From assembly GCA_030654175.1 (NCBI GenBank), contig JAURXZ010000001.1, positions 124,001 through 188,000 on the forward strand: a stretch of DNA of 64,000 nt, written 5' to 3'. The DNA comes from Bacteroidia bacterium (GTDB taxonomy: Bacteria; Bacteroidota; Bacteroidia; 2-12-FULL-35-15). The notes under the pieces were generated by a model. That model was not told the DNA's origin. It made no database searches and worked only from the letters and a program-made list of their open reading frames with translations. This document shows positions 1 through 10,700 of this stretch, piece by piece. A program made the position numbers and the translations under genes. Numbering within the stretch: position 1 is the stretch's first letter; every line of letters starts with the position of its first letter.

Positions 1-129
1 TGATGGATTGTTTTTTTGAACAACCGGTTGTGCAAGTGGACTGTCGTTTTCCTCCGGTATTTCCTCGAAAGCAATATCCTGTGGATCCTTCTTTAAAACT
101 TTTTCTATTAATTCTTTATTTTCTGACAT
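1..129 (-). CDS. Hypothetical protein, N-terminal fragment (runs off the window)
   Basis: An ATG on the minus strand at 129 opens a frame that stays open to the window edge (43 codons seen). The visible N-terminus is acidic (starts MSENKELIEKVL, then a Glu/Asp/Pro-rich stretch) with no recognisable domain. It begins 7 nt after the stop of the DnaA-IV-like gene, so it is the next gene of the same leftward operon. Function unknown. Confidence 0.55.
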   Translation of the reverse strand, partial: MSENKELIEKVLKKDPQDIAFEEIPEENDSPLAQPVVQKNNPS

Positions 130-136
130 GGCTGGC

Positions 137-595
137 TTAATTAATTTTTCCGATAAAATCTATGAGCTTTGATTCGAGCAGTGTGTAATTGGAAACAAAC
201 CTTGTATTGCCTTTGGGCATGGATAATCGTTCGTCCGATATGGAATATCCATACATTACAATTCGCTCACTGCATTGAAAAGAGAGACCTATTTTTGAAA
301 AAGTGTCATCGGTGTATTTGCGAAGCAGGTGGTAACAGCACATACGGGCATCACGATAACTTCGCACATTACTGATGTAAAAAAGTTCTGCATCCAATTC
401 AAATACCCGGATAGCAAGATTCACCAGGTATTGAGTAATCATTTTGATTTTCTCCTGTTCGTTTTGTGTTACAGTTGTATTGCATATAAAGCTGTCTAAA
501 AGACAAATCGTTCTGTGAAGGCCGATTTTACCTATAACCTTATCTATACTGGTTTGCAAATGGCCATAATCACTGGCTGTATTGGTTTCGCTCAC
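137..595 (-). CDS. Small protein with DnaA domain IV-like DNA-binding region
   Basis: A 152-aa protein. Residues about 67-125 read like the C-terminal TrpR-like domain IV of DnaA: a basic helix (RSYRDARMCCYHLLRKY) followed by a helix-turn-helix with the IG.SF spacing (FSKIGLSFQCSERIVMYG), in the place where DnaA has the DHSTVIHA signature. The exact signature residues are not conserved, so oriC DnaA-box recognition should not be assumed. The N-terminal 65 residues are predicted helical and unrelated to the AAA+ part of DnaA, which is absent. Such stand-alone domains occur in Bacteroidota mobile elements and probably bind DNA for replication or regulation (inference). It lies in the leftward operon with the giant helicase. 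Confidence 0.7.
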   Translation of the reverse strand: MSETNTASDYGHLQTSIDKVIGKIGLHRTICLLDSFICNTTVTQNEQEKIKMITQYLVNLAIRVFELDAELFYISNVRSYRDARMCCYHLLRKYTDDTFSKIGLSFQCSERIVMYGYSISDERLSMPKGNTRFVSNYTLLESKLIDFIGKIN

Positions 596-676
596 TTTCT
601 TTTAAATTTGTGGGTTAAATTGAAGTTGCTAAATTGGTAATATAATACCAATTTGGCAACCAATCGAATAAATAAA

Positions 677-1462
677 TTATTTACTTTTGAGTATAATTTT
701 ATAACAGGTATCGTACTTTCCTTTGTGTAGGCAAAACTTACCTACCAAAAGCCTTTTACCATTGAGGTCTGTTTTAAAACCTTTTTTCTTCAGTTCAGCG
801 GGCAATACGGTATGTTTCTTTTCAGCCAAAAGTTCTTCAAGTATTTCTTCATCGGTAGGCTCCTTTACCGGTTCCGGTTGAACTTCCGGTTCTTCCTCAG
901 ATTTTGGTGTTTCAGCTGGTTCTTCGGTCGTTGTTTCAACTTCGGGTTGTATTTCAGCTTCCGGCATAGTTTCCTGAATTTCCTGCTCAGGTTCCGGCAA
1001 TGTTTCTTCTTCCTGTGGTTCAGGAGCAGGTTCTTCAAAAGGCTCCGGGGGTGGCTCGGGTTGAACTTCTTCTTCCCTTATTTCAGGTTCCTGTTCTTGG
1101 ATTTCCGGCTCAGGTTCCAAAACTGGTTCTTCTATAACTTCCTGGATAGGTTCGAGAATTGGTTCTTCCAAAGTTTCTTGGATTTCAAATCCCTGCTCCT
1201 GTAATACTACTTCCGGTTGTTCGTCTTCTTCCCGGTCGTTATTCTCCAAGTGATCCTCAAAATGTTCTTCCAAGTCTTCATCCAATTCGTGAGAGAGCAT
1301 TTCAAGTTTATTCAATAACTTTTCCTTGTCTTCATCGGTAGTATGCTGTAAATCTTCTTCCAACTCGTCAAAGCCTTTGATACGTTTTTGCAGCATTTTT
1401 GGAAGTGTTTGGATATCCACCTGGTTATCCTCAATAAACTGTTGGTGCGGAAATTTTTTCAT
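677..1462 (-). CDS. Glu/Pro-rich low-complexity protein with conserved ends
   Basis: 261 aa in three parts. Residues 1-78 are charged and probably helical (starts MKKFPHQQFIEDNQVD). About 79-205 is an extended Glu/Pro/Gln segment built from degenerate P-E-x-x-E units (LEPEPEIQEQEPEIREEE), likely disordered or a rigid spacer. About 205-261 is a compact, non-repetitive basic C-terminus (LLVGKFCLHKGKYDTCY). The design, a long acidic linker with a folded end, suits a tether or a nucleic-acid-mimic protein, but nothing identifies the function. It sits between a small membrane protein gene and the DnaA-IV-like gene on the same strand. Confidence 0.75.
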   Translation of the reverse strand: MKKFPHQQFIEDNQVDIQTLPKMLQKRIKGFDELEEDLQHTTDEDKEKLLNKLEMLSHELDEDLEEHFEDHLENNDREEDEQPEVVLQEQGFEIQETLEEPILEPIQEVIEEPVLEPEPEIQEQEPEIREEEVQPEPPPEPFEEPAPEPQEEETLPEPEQEIQETMPEAEIQPEVETTTEEPAETPKSEEEPEVQPEPVKEPTDEEILEELLAEKKHTVLPAELKKKGFKTDLNGKRLLVGKFCLHKGKYDTCYKIILKSK

Positions 1463-1482
1463 ATTATTATTTGTTAATTGGT

Positions 1483-1716
1483 TTATACAGTTTGTTTTTC
1501 TTCATCGTTAAAACGGGATTCAATCATTCCCGAAATACCCGCAGTCAGTATTGAGGTAACTAATACTACTCCAACGGTTTTTAAAAACTCTTTTGTAGGT
1601 GGAATGTTGTAGGTGAACTTTCCACCCGCATTTTTTCCAAGGTTGTAATAGAGTAATGCTTCAGCTGTTCCTATTACAAGTCCAACAGTTGTTATTATTA
1701 TGGTATTTTTAGTCAT
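1483..1716 (-). CDS. Small two-helix membrane protein
   Basis: 77 aa with two hydrophobic segments, residues about 4-24 (IIITTVGLVIGTAEALLYY) and 46-65 (TVGVVLVTSILTAGISGM), joined by a polar loop. No signal peptidase site. Not recognised. It is 20 nt upstream of the Glu/Pro-rich gene and 24 nt downstream of the coiled-coil gene, so it belongs to the same operon. Small holin-like or membrane-anchor roles are possible but unsupported. Confidence 0.65.
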   Translation of the reverse strand: MTKNTIIITTVGLVIGTAEALLYYNLGKNAGGKFTYNIPPTKEFLKTVGVVLVTSILTAGISGMIESRFNDEEKQTV

Positions 1717-1740
1717 GGCTTTGCAATATTTGTAACGTGA

Positions 1741-2355
1741 TTATTCTTTTTCTGATGCTAATTCCAACTTTTTGAATTTTTCTTTTATCTCATCCTGAAT
1801 TGGTTTTATTTTATTTAGTCCCCAAATGGATTTCAGTTCATTCAAAAAATTAAGCACAGCTTTCTGCGTTCGCTGAATCACTGTACTATCCTCTTTCAGG
1901 TTTTTAGGAATGAGTGTAGCCGTTTTCACCAATTCCTGACGGAGCTTTGTTGCAAGCGTTTTTTTCTTAGGCGGTTGGATTTCTCCGCTTTCAACTTTTC
2001 GCTGCCTGTCTTCTCTTAACCTTTGACGGCAAAGAGTTAAATCATCCAATACTTTTTCAACTTTTTCAATCACTTTTTTAGATTGAATTTTGCGTGTTTC
2101 CTTTTTAGAATTTTCTTCTATTTCATCGTGCGTTTCTTCATTGATGCGCTCAATATCCTCTTTCACCAGCTCAATGGTTTCCTTACCGATTTCTTCAGCT
2201 TCTTTTTTTAATTTTTTATCAGTCGGAAATTGTTCAAGATCAGCAAGGGTTTCATCAAATATGGAAAGTCCTTTTAACACTCTATCGCTAAGGAGCTTCT
2301 TGGAAATTTTTTCTTTTTCCAATAGGTCGTATGGATTGTTTTTTAAAGTGGCCAT
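1741..2355 (-). CDS. Lys/Glu-rich predicted coiled-coil protein
   Basis: 204 aa, highly charged, with long runs suited to helical coiled coil (for example residues 45-105, KKEAEEIGKETIELVKEDIE). No transmembrane segment and no enzymatic motif. It starts 17 nt after the stop of the 107-aa gene on the same strand. Function unknown; its place within the helicase/methylase operon suggests an accessory or structural partner, but that is guilt by association only. Confidence 0.7.
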   Translation of the reverse strand: MATLKNNPYDLLEKEKISKKLLSDRVLKGLSIFDETLADLEQFPTDKKLKKEAEEIGKETIELVKEDIERINEETHDEIEENSKKETRKIQSKKVIEKVEKVLDDLTLCRQRLREDRQRKVESGEIQPPKKKTLATKLRQELVKTATLIPKNLKEDSTVIQRTQKAVLNFLNELKSIWGLNKIKPIQDEIKEKFKKLELASEKE

Positions 2356-2372
2356 GTGTTTTTGTTTTTTAG

Positions 2373-2696
2373 TTAGTGATTGTATTCGCCCTCAATGCCG
2401 AGATTTTTTAATAAGCTATCATGATCAGAAAGTGAAACACGAATGATAAACGTATCGCCTTCGATTTTTGTAATCATGCGGTCGGTCGCTTCCTTTTTTT
2501 CAATCTCTGTTTCAAATTCCATTGTATTGTAGAACCGGGTATCAATAAGATACTCCTCTATTTTAAGAGACGGATGCCTTTGTTCTTTTTCTATCTCCTT
2601 CCAATCTTCATAGAGTTGAAGTTTCACTTTACTGCATCCGCTTTCTTTTGCTTTATTCAGCAGGTTTATTACGTTGTCAATAGTTGTCTTTACCAT
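2373..2696 (-). CDS. Hypothetical protein (107 aa)
   Basis: A small soluble mixed alpha/beta protein (starts MVKTTIDNVINLLNKAKESG) with no recognised motif. Its start lies 15 nt after the helicase stop codon, so translation is probably linked to that gene. The stretch around residues 45-60 (EEYLIDTRFYNTMEF) and the C-terminal IIRVSLSDHDSLLKNLGI look strand-rich. No assignment offered. Confidence 0.7.
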   Translation of the reverse strand: MVKTTIDNVINLLNKAKESGCSKVKLQLYEDWKEIEKEQRHPSLKIEEYLIDTRFYNTMEFETEIEKKEATDRMITKIEGDTFIIRVSLSDHDSLLKNLGIEGEYNH

Positions 2697-2711
2697 TTTA
2701 CTTTTGTTTTT

Positions 2712-5700
2712 TTATGCTGCTTTTCTTAATTCTTTAATTTGTTCCAAACGGTTTTTCATTCGCTTGAACGATTCCCTGAGTTGGATGATTTTAGTTAAGC
2801 GGTCGGCTGTTCCTTCCAGTGCTTCTCCTTTTCTTTTTTGTTCGGATTGTTTTGCTTTTGCTTCGTCCGAACCATCGTAAATCATCAGCTCACTTAATAA
2901 TTTCGGATTAAGTCTGGTAAATTCTTTTACCCGTTCTGCTACTGTTTTTGGTTTATAGCCTTTCTTAATTCGATCTTTGATAATGGCTTGCCCTTTCTCC
3001 TGAACGGCTTTGTCCCCGGTCTTTTCCTCCATGTACTTTTGCTTGCGTTCAATCTCCTTATCCATTTGTCCGGTTACTTTTTTCAAATCGAAACCAATGT
3101 CCAAGCCTCGTGGAGCCAGTATTTGTTCAATGCCTCTTTTAATCGCTGCATTGGCTTTGCGCACCTTGTCATATACTACCTGATCCTTATAGGTGTATTC
3201 AGTATTTTCATCATCGAGGTAATCTTTGTAGATTTTGAAAATGGTTTCAATGCTGCGGGCTTTGCCTTCTTCCTTCACAGGTTTGTATCGGTTTACAATA
3301 TCTTTTACATACCCGATGTTTTTATTAAAGATCTCCCGTTGCTCTACAATTTCTTCCAATACGCCTTTCTGATTGCTAAGTCCTGTGATCTCATCCTGCA
3401 AGCGTTCCCGTTCTTCCATCAGGATTAACTCTGCTAATGCCATAGGATCTGTTATTAAACCCATTTTTAATTCGGATGGATTAAATTCTTCCAGGTTGAG
3501 TGCGTTAGTTTTGCCTGCACGATACCATATTTCGTTGATACGATTTGTTTTTTCTTCCAGTTTTTGAAAGATAAATGTATCAATACTGTCTTCCATCATT
3601 GGATTGACAATACGGATATTCGCGTAGATATTTCCGAAGCGCCATATACGTCCTTCGAGCTGCTTCACATCAGTAGGGTTCCAGTCCAGCCAGCAATTGT
3701 AAAGTACAGTTGAACGGTTTTGTAAATTAATTCCTTCTTTAATTGTTGCGCTGCCGATAATTATTTTCACGCTGCCGGCAAGGAAGCGTTCTTTGATGCC
3801 TTCTTTTTTGGCTGCACTTAAACCGCTTTTAATAATACCAACTTCATCATCTTTGTAACCGATTTTTTGCACTAGGTATTCTTTTATCAACGGAAAAAAA
3901 TGTACGCCTGCATTCATGTAGATCACCTGCCCAGATACTTCCTGCTCATGTTCTTCGTGGTAACGTTTCACCGAACGTATGCACTCCATTATGTACATGA
4001 GCTTGGGTGAAGATTCAATGTATTGCGTGTAGGTAGGATGTTTGTCAGGATTACACGCATAGAGGTAAGGACTAAGTGCAAGCTGCCGTGCAAATGACAT
4101 TCCCCGCAAAATTCTCGTTCCTTCTTCTTCATCACTCGACAAATGTTTTTCATCCAATGCTTCACCTGCACTTTCATCTTCTGCTCCTTCTTCACTATCT
4201 TCAAGACCTTTTGTATTCACACAGAAATTAGTAAGACTGGTTTTCCCGGTTACGTACAGCTCCACATCATCCATGTATTCCTTTTGCCTTTGTGTCATAG
4301 GAAGGTTTGTGGATATTTGTTCTTCCGTTGGCAAGGGAATTATTTGGTTGTCTTCTTTTTTGTTAAGTAATGGCAAAACAATCTTGTTAGGCCGTTGTAT
4401 TTTCGCATCCTCTCCGGTTTTGTAAGTAATGAACTTAAAGATGAGCTGTTGCAGGGCTATGAGGTTATTGAAGCCCATCACAATTTCTTTTCGTTCAGGT
4501 TTCAGCTTGGCGTTAATTACCAACTCCATACTGGTTTTGATGAACGTATCAAAAAACTCTTTGATGTTTTTAATACCCCATTTTTCTAATTGCTGATAAC
4601 CAATGAGTGCCAATATAGAATAGATTTCAAGCGGGCTATTGGTGAATGGTGTTGCCGTAAGCAACAATACATTCCGCATTTGATTGTTGCGTAAAATATA
4701 CTGGCTTACCATAAAGCCACGTAAGGCTGTCATGGAAGGAGATCCTGAACGAATTTCGTATGATGCTTTTTCTCTTACCCCCGTTTCTCCTTTTACCTGC
4801 CCCTTTACCTGTGTGAAGGATTTTTTCATAGCATGAGCTTCATCTACCACCATGTAATCAAATCCTAAATCCTCTATGTTCACCGATCCACCCTTGATAC
4901 CTTTACCCATCATCTCGTTGATTTTCTCCTGGAGCTTTACCATGTCTCGTTTTTCTTCTGTGCCCTGGTTGAGTATATCGAACATTTCACTTCCAATAGT
5001 ATCCCATGTTTCATCATTGAATCCAAGCCGATTAAATCCTTCGTAGGTGAGAACGGAAATGCTAAACTCCGGTGCAGGTTTAATATTTCCTTTTTCATCC
5101 CGCAACTGGTCAATAAACTCTGTTCCTAAGTTATACAGGTCTATCACCTGGTACTGTGGTAACAATCCTGAAAGCAATACTTTTCCCTTATCAACTACTC
5201 CACGTAATTCACTTAACCAATTTTTATATGTTTGGTTTGGAACTACAATGAAAGGACGTTTGCATTGTCCGCTTTCTAATGCCTGTGCAAGGGAAAGGAT
5301 AGCGGTCATTGTTTTACCGAGGCCCACATCGTAGGCAACGCATCCTGAACCGTGTACGCTGATAAAGCCAATGCCTTCCCGTTGTGCAGGGCGAATGAAT
5401 AAAGGCTTATTTTTAAAGGTGCTGGAGCAGGTAAAAGCAACGGGCACTTTGAAATAATTTATTTCTACATAACCGTTGTATTTAGAGTTCCATTGCTGTT
5501 CAATGCGTACCTGGTCTTCACGGGTTAAGGCTTCAGCAAGAAAGCGTACAAAAAATTTATCGCCTTCCACTTTTGCGTTTTGTTTCAAACGCAATTTTTC
5601 TTCTTTGTCGTAATGGCGTGAAGGTGTTCCTCCATCGAGGTAAAACTGGATAATGTTCCAGTCGGTTGATTTTTTAAAATCGTCTTTTGGCAATTCCCTT

Positions 5701-7463
5701 AGCCATGTTTTAAAGGCTTCTACCAGTGAATTGCTTCCTTCAGCGTAACTTCCTGTTTTACTTACATACTCTTTAAAGCTGGTTCCATCTGCAAGCTGGC
5801 TGATGCGAATTTCTTTGGCGAAAGCTGAATCGGGTTTGATGAATAAGCGATTGGCCGTGTTTGGATCATTTAATGTGAGCTTGGGAGGTTTTACATTATC
5901 AAGTCCAGTCCATTGATTGTCGTACTGCTGTTTTCCGAACTCTTTTATGATTGCTTCTTTGTCTTTTAAGAGCATACTTTGACGTTCATAAATATTCTCG
6001 GCATAATATAGTACGCTTGGAATAAAACTGCCATTATGTGAGCAAATAACTCCGGCTTTTAACCAGCTCTTTAAATGCTCGGAAGCTGCTCCCAGCGGAA
6101 CAACATATTTTGACCAACCGTTTTTAGAATCAAGAATTGTTTTCTCATAATTGAATCCTCCGGTAGTACGCTTGTACCATATCCATGCTTTTATTTCTTC
6201 ATCGGTGATGCCTTTGTTGTATTCCTTCATCACTTCATCAAAACAAAAATATTCTTCCGGGCAGCCATCTTCATACTTGTCCTTTTCTCCGTTGAGCTTT
6301 CGGAGTGCTTTGTCTGCATGAGCTTTTTTTGTTTCGTTGATAACACGCTCGATATTTTCCTTTTTCATGGGATCATTTAATATTTGCTGCAAGGGTTCTT
6401 TAATTTCGGTTTGCAGGGCTTCTGTGGCTATTTCAGGAACATCTACCGAAGGCACATCAATACCCTGAATGATGTTGTCTGCCGTTCCCTTTACTTTGGT
6501 AACAGGCTTTCCGAAACGGTCAGTTGTTTGAAATTGCTCTCCCAAGATTTTCTCCGGGTGTTGTTTGAACCATTCGTCTCCGGTTAATAAACTAAGTGTG
6601 CTTGTAGCTTTTTCGCTTGTAATATTTTGTTTTTGCTCTTTTAACCAGGGATAATCTTCAAACACTTCTTTTGGTATTGGCTTGCCTTGCTTTAATGCCC
6701 ATTCTACAATCTTTTCGTGTTCGTCTCCATCCTTAGCATCCAATACGTTTGGCCTTCCGGTTTTTTGAATTGCTTTTATTTGCTGGTATTCCAGTTGGCG
6801 CATTTCCCATGCGTGTTCGGCATCGATAATGTCATTCTCTCCCACGTATTCTTTTTCTTCCATACTTTCCTGTCCGCTACCTGCAATCTTCACTACCGAT
6901 ACATTGTGAAGTTTATTAAGCTCTGATAAGGACTTTTCTGTAAGTGGCTGATCCAGCTTTAACAGGCGATACACTTTCTCCTTGATTTCTTCGGGGTGAT
7001 TCAGGTCGCCTTCCCGGAAATAATTATTGCTACCACCACTGTAATCCTTCATGTGTTTTATGCTGCGATAAAGAATACCGGATTGCATACCATCCTTGTT
7101 CATAGAAATATAAATTCCATTGTCAGGAGTAAACATTCCCATTAGGGTTAAATCTCCGCTTACTGCTGGACCACCCGGATTGAAGTTTACATCGTATTGC
7201 TTTAAGCCGAGGTATTCAGCCAGCTCTTTAAATGCTTTTTTTCCAAGTGATTTAAAATCTTGTTTAGCTGCTCCATTGGCAATTTCACTATCTCCATTAT
7301 CTCCCATGTAGCCGTCAATGTGGTCGTGTCTTGAAAGAAACGAAGCGAACTTTTTAAGGTGATCTGTACTTGTTTTCATGTTGTCTAAGTTTTGGTTCCG
7401 ATCACGCAAGTTCCTGTTGGCCTCCTGTGCTATTTTGCGGAACATTTTATACCCTTGTGCCAT
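2712..7463 (-). CDS. Giant SNF2-family (SF2) DNA helicase of a mobile-element polyvalent system
   Basis: About 1583 aa. Walker A AYDVGLGKTMTA is near residue 714, the DEAH box (MVVDEAHAMKKSF) near 874, motif III LLLTATPFTNSP follows, and C-terminal helicase motifs are near 1255-1280 (GSATIKEGINLQNRS, QLEGRIWRFGN). This order defines an SF2/SNF2-type translocase. The first ~700 residues are non-helicase and contain no methylase. The remaining C-terminus is helical. I place the start at 7463 (MAQGYKMFRK), 1 nt after the stop of the 100-aa gene; an upstream ATG at 7535 would force a 71-nt overlap. Large methylase-helicase proteins are known from phages and ICEs (for example P1 DarB), where they act in anti-restriction or DNA processing. 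Here the two halves are separate genes. Confidence 0.9.
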   Translation of the reverse strand: MAQGYKMFRKIAQEANRNLRDRNQNLDNMKTSTDHLKKFASFLSRHDHIDGYMGDNGDSEIANGAAKQDFKSLGKKAFKELAEYLGLKQYDVNFNPGGPAVSGDLTLMGMFTPDNGIYISMNKDGMQSGILYRSIKHMKDYSGGSNNYFREGDLNHPEEIKEKVYRLLKLDQPLTEKSLSELNKLHNVSVVKIAGSGQESMEEKEYVGENDIIDAEHAWEMRQLEYQQIKAIQKTGRPNVLDAKDGDEHEKIVEWALKQGKPIPKEVFEDYPWLKEQKQNITSEKATSTLSLLTGDEWFKQHPEKILGEQFQTTDRFGKPVTKVKGTADNIIQGIDVPSVDVPEIATEALQTEIKEPLQQILNDPMKKENIERVINETKKAHADKALRKLNGEKDKYEDGCPEEYFCFDEVMKEYNKGITDEEIKAWIWYKRTTGGFNYEKTILDSKNGWSKYVVPLGAASEHLKSWLKAGVICSHNGSFIPSVLYYAENIYERQSMLLKDKEAIIKEFGKQQYDNQWTGLDNVKPPKLTLNDPNTANRLFIKPDSAFAKEIRISQLADGTSFKEYVSKTGSYAEGSNSLVEAFKTWLRELPKDDFKKSTDWNIIQFYLDGGTPSRHYDKEEKLRLKQNAKVEGDKFFVRFLAEALTREDQVRIEQQWNSKYNGYVEINYFKVPVAFTCSSTFKNKPLFIRPAQREGIGFISVHGSGCVAYDVGLGKTMTAILSLAQALESGQCKRPFIVVPNQTYKNWLSELRGVVDKGKVLLSGLLPQYQVIDLYNLGTEFIDQLRDEKGNIKPAPEFSISVLTYEGFNRLGFNDETWDTIGSEMFDILNQGTEEKRDMVKLQEKINEMMGKGIKGGSVNIEDLGFDYMVVDEAHAMKKSFTQVKGQVKGETGVREKASYEIRSGSPSMTALRGFMVSQYILRNNQMRNVLLLTATPFTNSPLEIYSILALIGYQQLEKWGIKNIKEFFDTFIKTSMELVINAKLKPERKEIVMGFNNLIALQQLIFKFITYKTGEDAKIQRPNKIVLPLLNKKEDNQIIPLPTEEQISTNLPMTQRQKEYMDDVELYVTGKTSLTNFCVNTKGLEDSEEGAEDESAGEALDEKHLSSDEEEGTRILRGMSFARQLALSPYLYACNPDKHPTYTQYIESSPKLMYIMECIRSVKRYHEEHEQEVSGQVIYMNAGVHFFPLIKEYLVQKIGYKDDEVGIIKSGLSAAKKEGIKERFLAGSVKIIIGSATIKEGINLQNRSTVLYNCWLDWNPTDVKQLEGRIWRFGNIYANIRIVNPMMEDSIDTFIFQKLEEKTNRINEIWYRAGKTNALNLEEFNPSELKMGLITDPMALAELILMEERERLQDEITGLSNQKGVLEEIVEQREIFNKNIGYVKDIVNRYKPVKEEGKARSIETIFKIYKDYLDDENTEYTYKDQVVYDKVRKANAAIKRGIEQILAPRGLDIGFDLKKVTGQMDKEIERKQKYMEEKTGDKAVQEKGQAIIKDRIKKGYKPKTVAERVKEFTRLNPKLLSELMIYDGSDEAKAKQSEQKRKGEALEGTADRLTKIIQLRESFKRMKNRLEQIKELRKAA

Positions 7464-7464
7464 T

Positions 7465-7767
7465 TTAAAGAATGTGCGAAAGCTCCTGTTCAATAAGGGC
7501 AATGGCAGAACCAATCTGCATTCCTTCTTCGGCAACGTACCGGATTATCATGTCTTCCAGCTTTGCCATGCCCTTGTCTGTACTTTGCATTTCACACACC
7601 TTCGGCCATAAGAAGCGGTTGCACTCTTTCATCTCACCATGAATGAGTTGTTTTAATTCTTCAATCTGGTTATTATCATTTGCCATTGCTCGCAGGTTTA
7701 ATGTATTGATGTCTGTTTTGTTTTTGTTGTAAAGGATGCCCGATCCCACCAGGTAATTTGAAATCAT
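7465..7767 (-). CDS. Small protein between methylase and helicase genes
   Basis: 100 aa, predicted all-helical, no known domain. It starts 22 nt after the methylase stop and ends 1 nt before the preferred helicase start, so all three are very likely co-translated. An internal Met at 7686 (MANDNNQIEELKQ) is an alternative start; I kept 7767 because it closes the gap and is preceded by a purine-rich GAGAGA. Its position exactly at the joint of what is a single polypeptide in related systems suggests a linker or bridging subunit. That is an inference. Confidence 0.75.
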   Translation of the reverse strand: MISNYLVGSGILYNKNKTDINTLNLRAMANDNNQIEELKQLIHGEMKECNRFLWPKVCEMQSTDKGMAKLEDMIIRYVAEEGMQIGSAIALIEQELSHIL

Positions 7768-7789
7768 ATTTGTCTCTCTTTTTTATCAT

Positions 7790-10700
7790 TTATTTTTTTC
7801 TTAATAACAGTATGTCGGTTCCTATATCCGTTGTGTCAAAGGTTCTGATGGGTAAACGGTACGCATCCATTAAATCCACTTTGGAGGCAATCTTTTCTTT
7901 GACCTTCGCTGATTTTACATTGTAAGACAAGAAACTGCTCGGAACAACAAATACCAGTAGTCCGCCTTTCTTTAGTAAATCCAGTCCACGCAGGATAAAA
8001 TACTGGTCATACTCGGTTGCTCCAGTCCATTTTTTTTCTCCCATTCCTGCATACTTGCCTGTAAAGTCTCCGTAAGGAGGGTTGCCTATGACCAGGCTGT
8101 AAAGTGGATGGTCGAAATCATCTTTCAGATGAATGTTGCCTGCAAAGAATAAACTCTCAAATGATTTTTCGTGAATGTGTGCGTTGGGATAAAGTATTTG
8201 TGCTATTCGTGCTGAAAAATGGTTGGTCTCAAAGCCGAATACGATTGCATCTTTGGGTGCGTATTTTAAAAAGTTACCTGTACCAACGGACGGCTCCAAA
8301 ACCGAACCTCCGTCATATCCATACTTGAATGCCATTCCCCACATTTTTTGCACCACTACATCGGGTGTATAGTATTCATACAATACACCACGTCCCGCAG
8401 CGCCTTCTTTGATTAAACCACCGGAGCCGGTATATTGCCGGATATAATTTTTTTCTTCTTCGTTGAATGAGCTGCCTTCTTTGTCTTTCTTTTCAATGAA
8501 GGCTTCTATCTCCTTATTGAGTTCATGCTGACTTTGTTTTTTCATTTTTGATGGACCTTGCTTTTCAATATGCTGCGGTAGATCCACGAACTTTTGTGAA
8601 TCAGCGAACAGTAAGTCAACCATAAAAGTCATTACCGGATAATCGTCCTTATCGGTCAGATCGTTGTCCACAATCATGTTGTCCACGTAAATAGCAATCA
8701 AAGTGGCTTTTCTTTTATCCCCGGTTTTACCAATGGTTACATACCCTTTTTCGTAAGTATCGAACGCCCTTCTTTCTCCAAATTTTTTGGAAAGCTCATC
8801 TGCAATATTTTGAAGGGTGTCTAATGGTAATTTTTCCAGCTTGTCCTCAATGGCTTTGCGTAAGCGTGATTGGTTAAATTCCATTCTATTGACAAAGGCT
8901 TTATTCTGCGGATATTTATTATCTTCTTTTGTCCAGTAAGCTGCTTCCAACCCTTTGATGATACCCGTTTCTTTTCCTTGCTTTTTTAAATACGCAGCGC
9001 TGGTTTTATAAACCTTTTCATAGTAGCTCTTGGCATTGCTTATCATTTCAGGAAGTTCAAGGATTGCATGAGTTGAGCCTTTTACAATTGTCCAAGCTGC
9101 ATCCTTGTAATAAAATAAATCGGTCTTTGAATTTTGCAGGAGCTTACTAATTTGTTTGTAGGTTTCTGCGGAAATTCGGTTTCTTTCTCCGGCTGTTGAT
9201 AGATGTCCAAAATCAACATCTACTCCGGGAACTGGTACAATTTCATCAAGCTCTACTGTAATTTCTTTACTACTGCTTTTCTTGTCAGAGAACGAATAAC
9301 CTTCGACTATCTTCGCTGCATTGCTTATGTCAGTATCCTTTAGGTGATAACCCTTCAAAGGTTTCATTTGACTAATCGTAAGGTTATACTGGTAAACAAA
9401 ATCACTCAGGGGATTCGGTTTCTTTTCATAGAGCTGTGCATTGAGTTGATCCAGCTTTCGTTCAAATGTTTCTCCGTCTTTCCATACTACTTTGAAATAA
9501 ACAGTATCATTATTCCACTTTTTGTTTTTGATAAAATCATTGGCTTCCTGCCAGGTGTTTACAACAAGTGCTTTGGAATAATTTTCTTTTTCTGATAAAT
9601 GAATTTCTTTAAGTGATATTTCTTCACCAGGTACTTTGGGCTTATCCAGTACAACATCATTTTCTTTCGCAAAATCTCTCACAGCTTCCAGCGCAACAGT
9701 TAGATTTTTTATCTTTTTTTCTTCATTGCCGAACGAACTATCTTTTGCAATTAATAAAAGCTCCAGCTTTAGTTCATGTTCCTTCAATGCACCTTTTAGG
9801 GCTGCCTCTCTTGAAGCATAAGGCTGGCCATCTTCGCTTGGGCCATACATCATTCCATTGTAATCCCCGAACTTTTTAGAAGCATCGATCCCTATTTTAT
9901 AATCGTTGTCGCTTGTCTTTACAATTTTAATTACTGCTTCGTACTGTCCTGCTTTCGGCATAGGAATTTCAATCCTTTCATAATTCTTTCCGGCAGTTTT
10001 TTCAGTGTACACACCGCTGTCATTTGTCAAAGGATCCTTTGATTTCTTTTCAACTTTTTTGGAATGACTGGCTTCAAGAGGGTTATCAATGTAATGCTGA
10101 ATAACTTCTTTGCTGTCTTCCAAATTCTCAACGGTATGGTCAATATCCTGTGCCAATTGTTTGTATTCCAGTTTTGGTTTATTGGTTTTAGGATTGATAA
10201 GTCCTTTCTTCTCGTTTTTTTGTTTTTGGATTTGATGCTGGATTATTTCAAGCGCTTTTTTTGCATCTGCAATCGGACGGCAATGTTCCGCAACTGCCCA
10301 CCATTCATTTCCTTCTTTGTTGTTATCGGATAGAATTTCTCCAAGTGGTTCAATGCTTTCATAGCCGAGATAAAGGTTTATATAGGGGTAAATATTATCC
10401 GTAGGAAAACCAAGTTCTTCAAACAGTTCCCTTCCACGTTTTTCCCATTCTTCAAGCATTTTCATTCGACTAACATCAATTCCGTAGTCTGTTGGATGCG
10501 CCATTTGAACAAGCTCAAACATTTCCAATGCGGATGCTTTGGAAAGATTCTTTTCATTGATCTTTAGAAGGTGAGGGAAATTTGTTTTAAGAACGGACTT
10601 CATATCGAACAATTGAAAATTATGCGATAGGAAAGGCTCTGTTGTTCCTACTGGAACCAATACATTCGGCAGAAATGTATCTCCCGTTTTGAGGTCTTCC

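Noticed and set aside
812-1204. A 130-codon plus-strand frame over the Glu/Pro-rich gene
   Set aside because: It is the antisense of a repetitive GAA/CCG-rich coding region, giving a Phe/Arg-rich product with no start context. Shadow.
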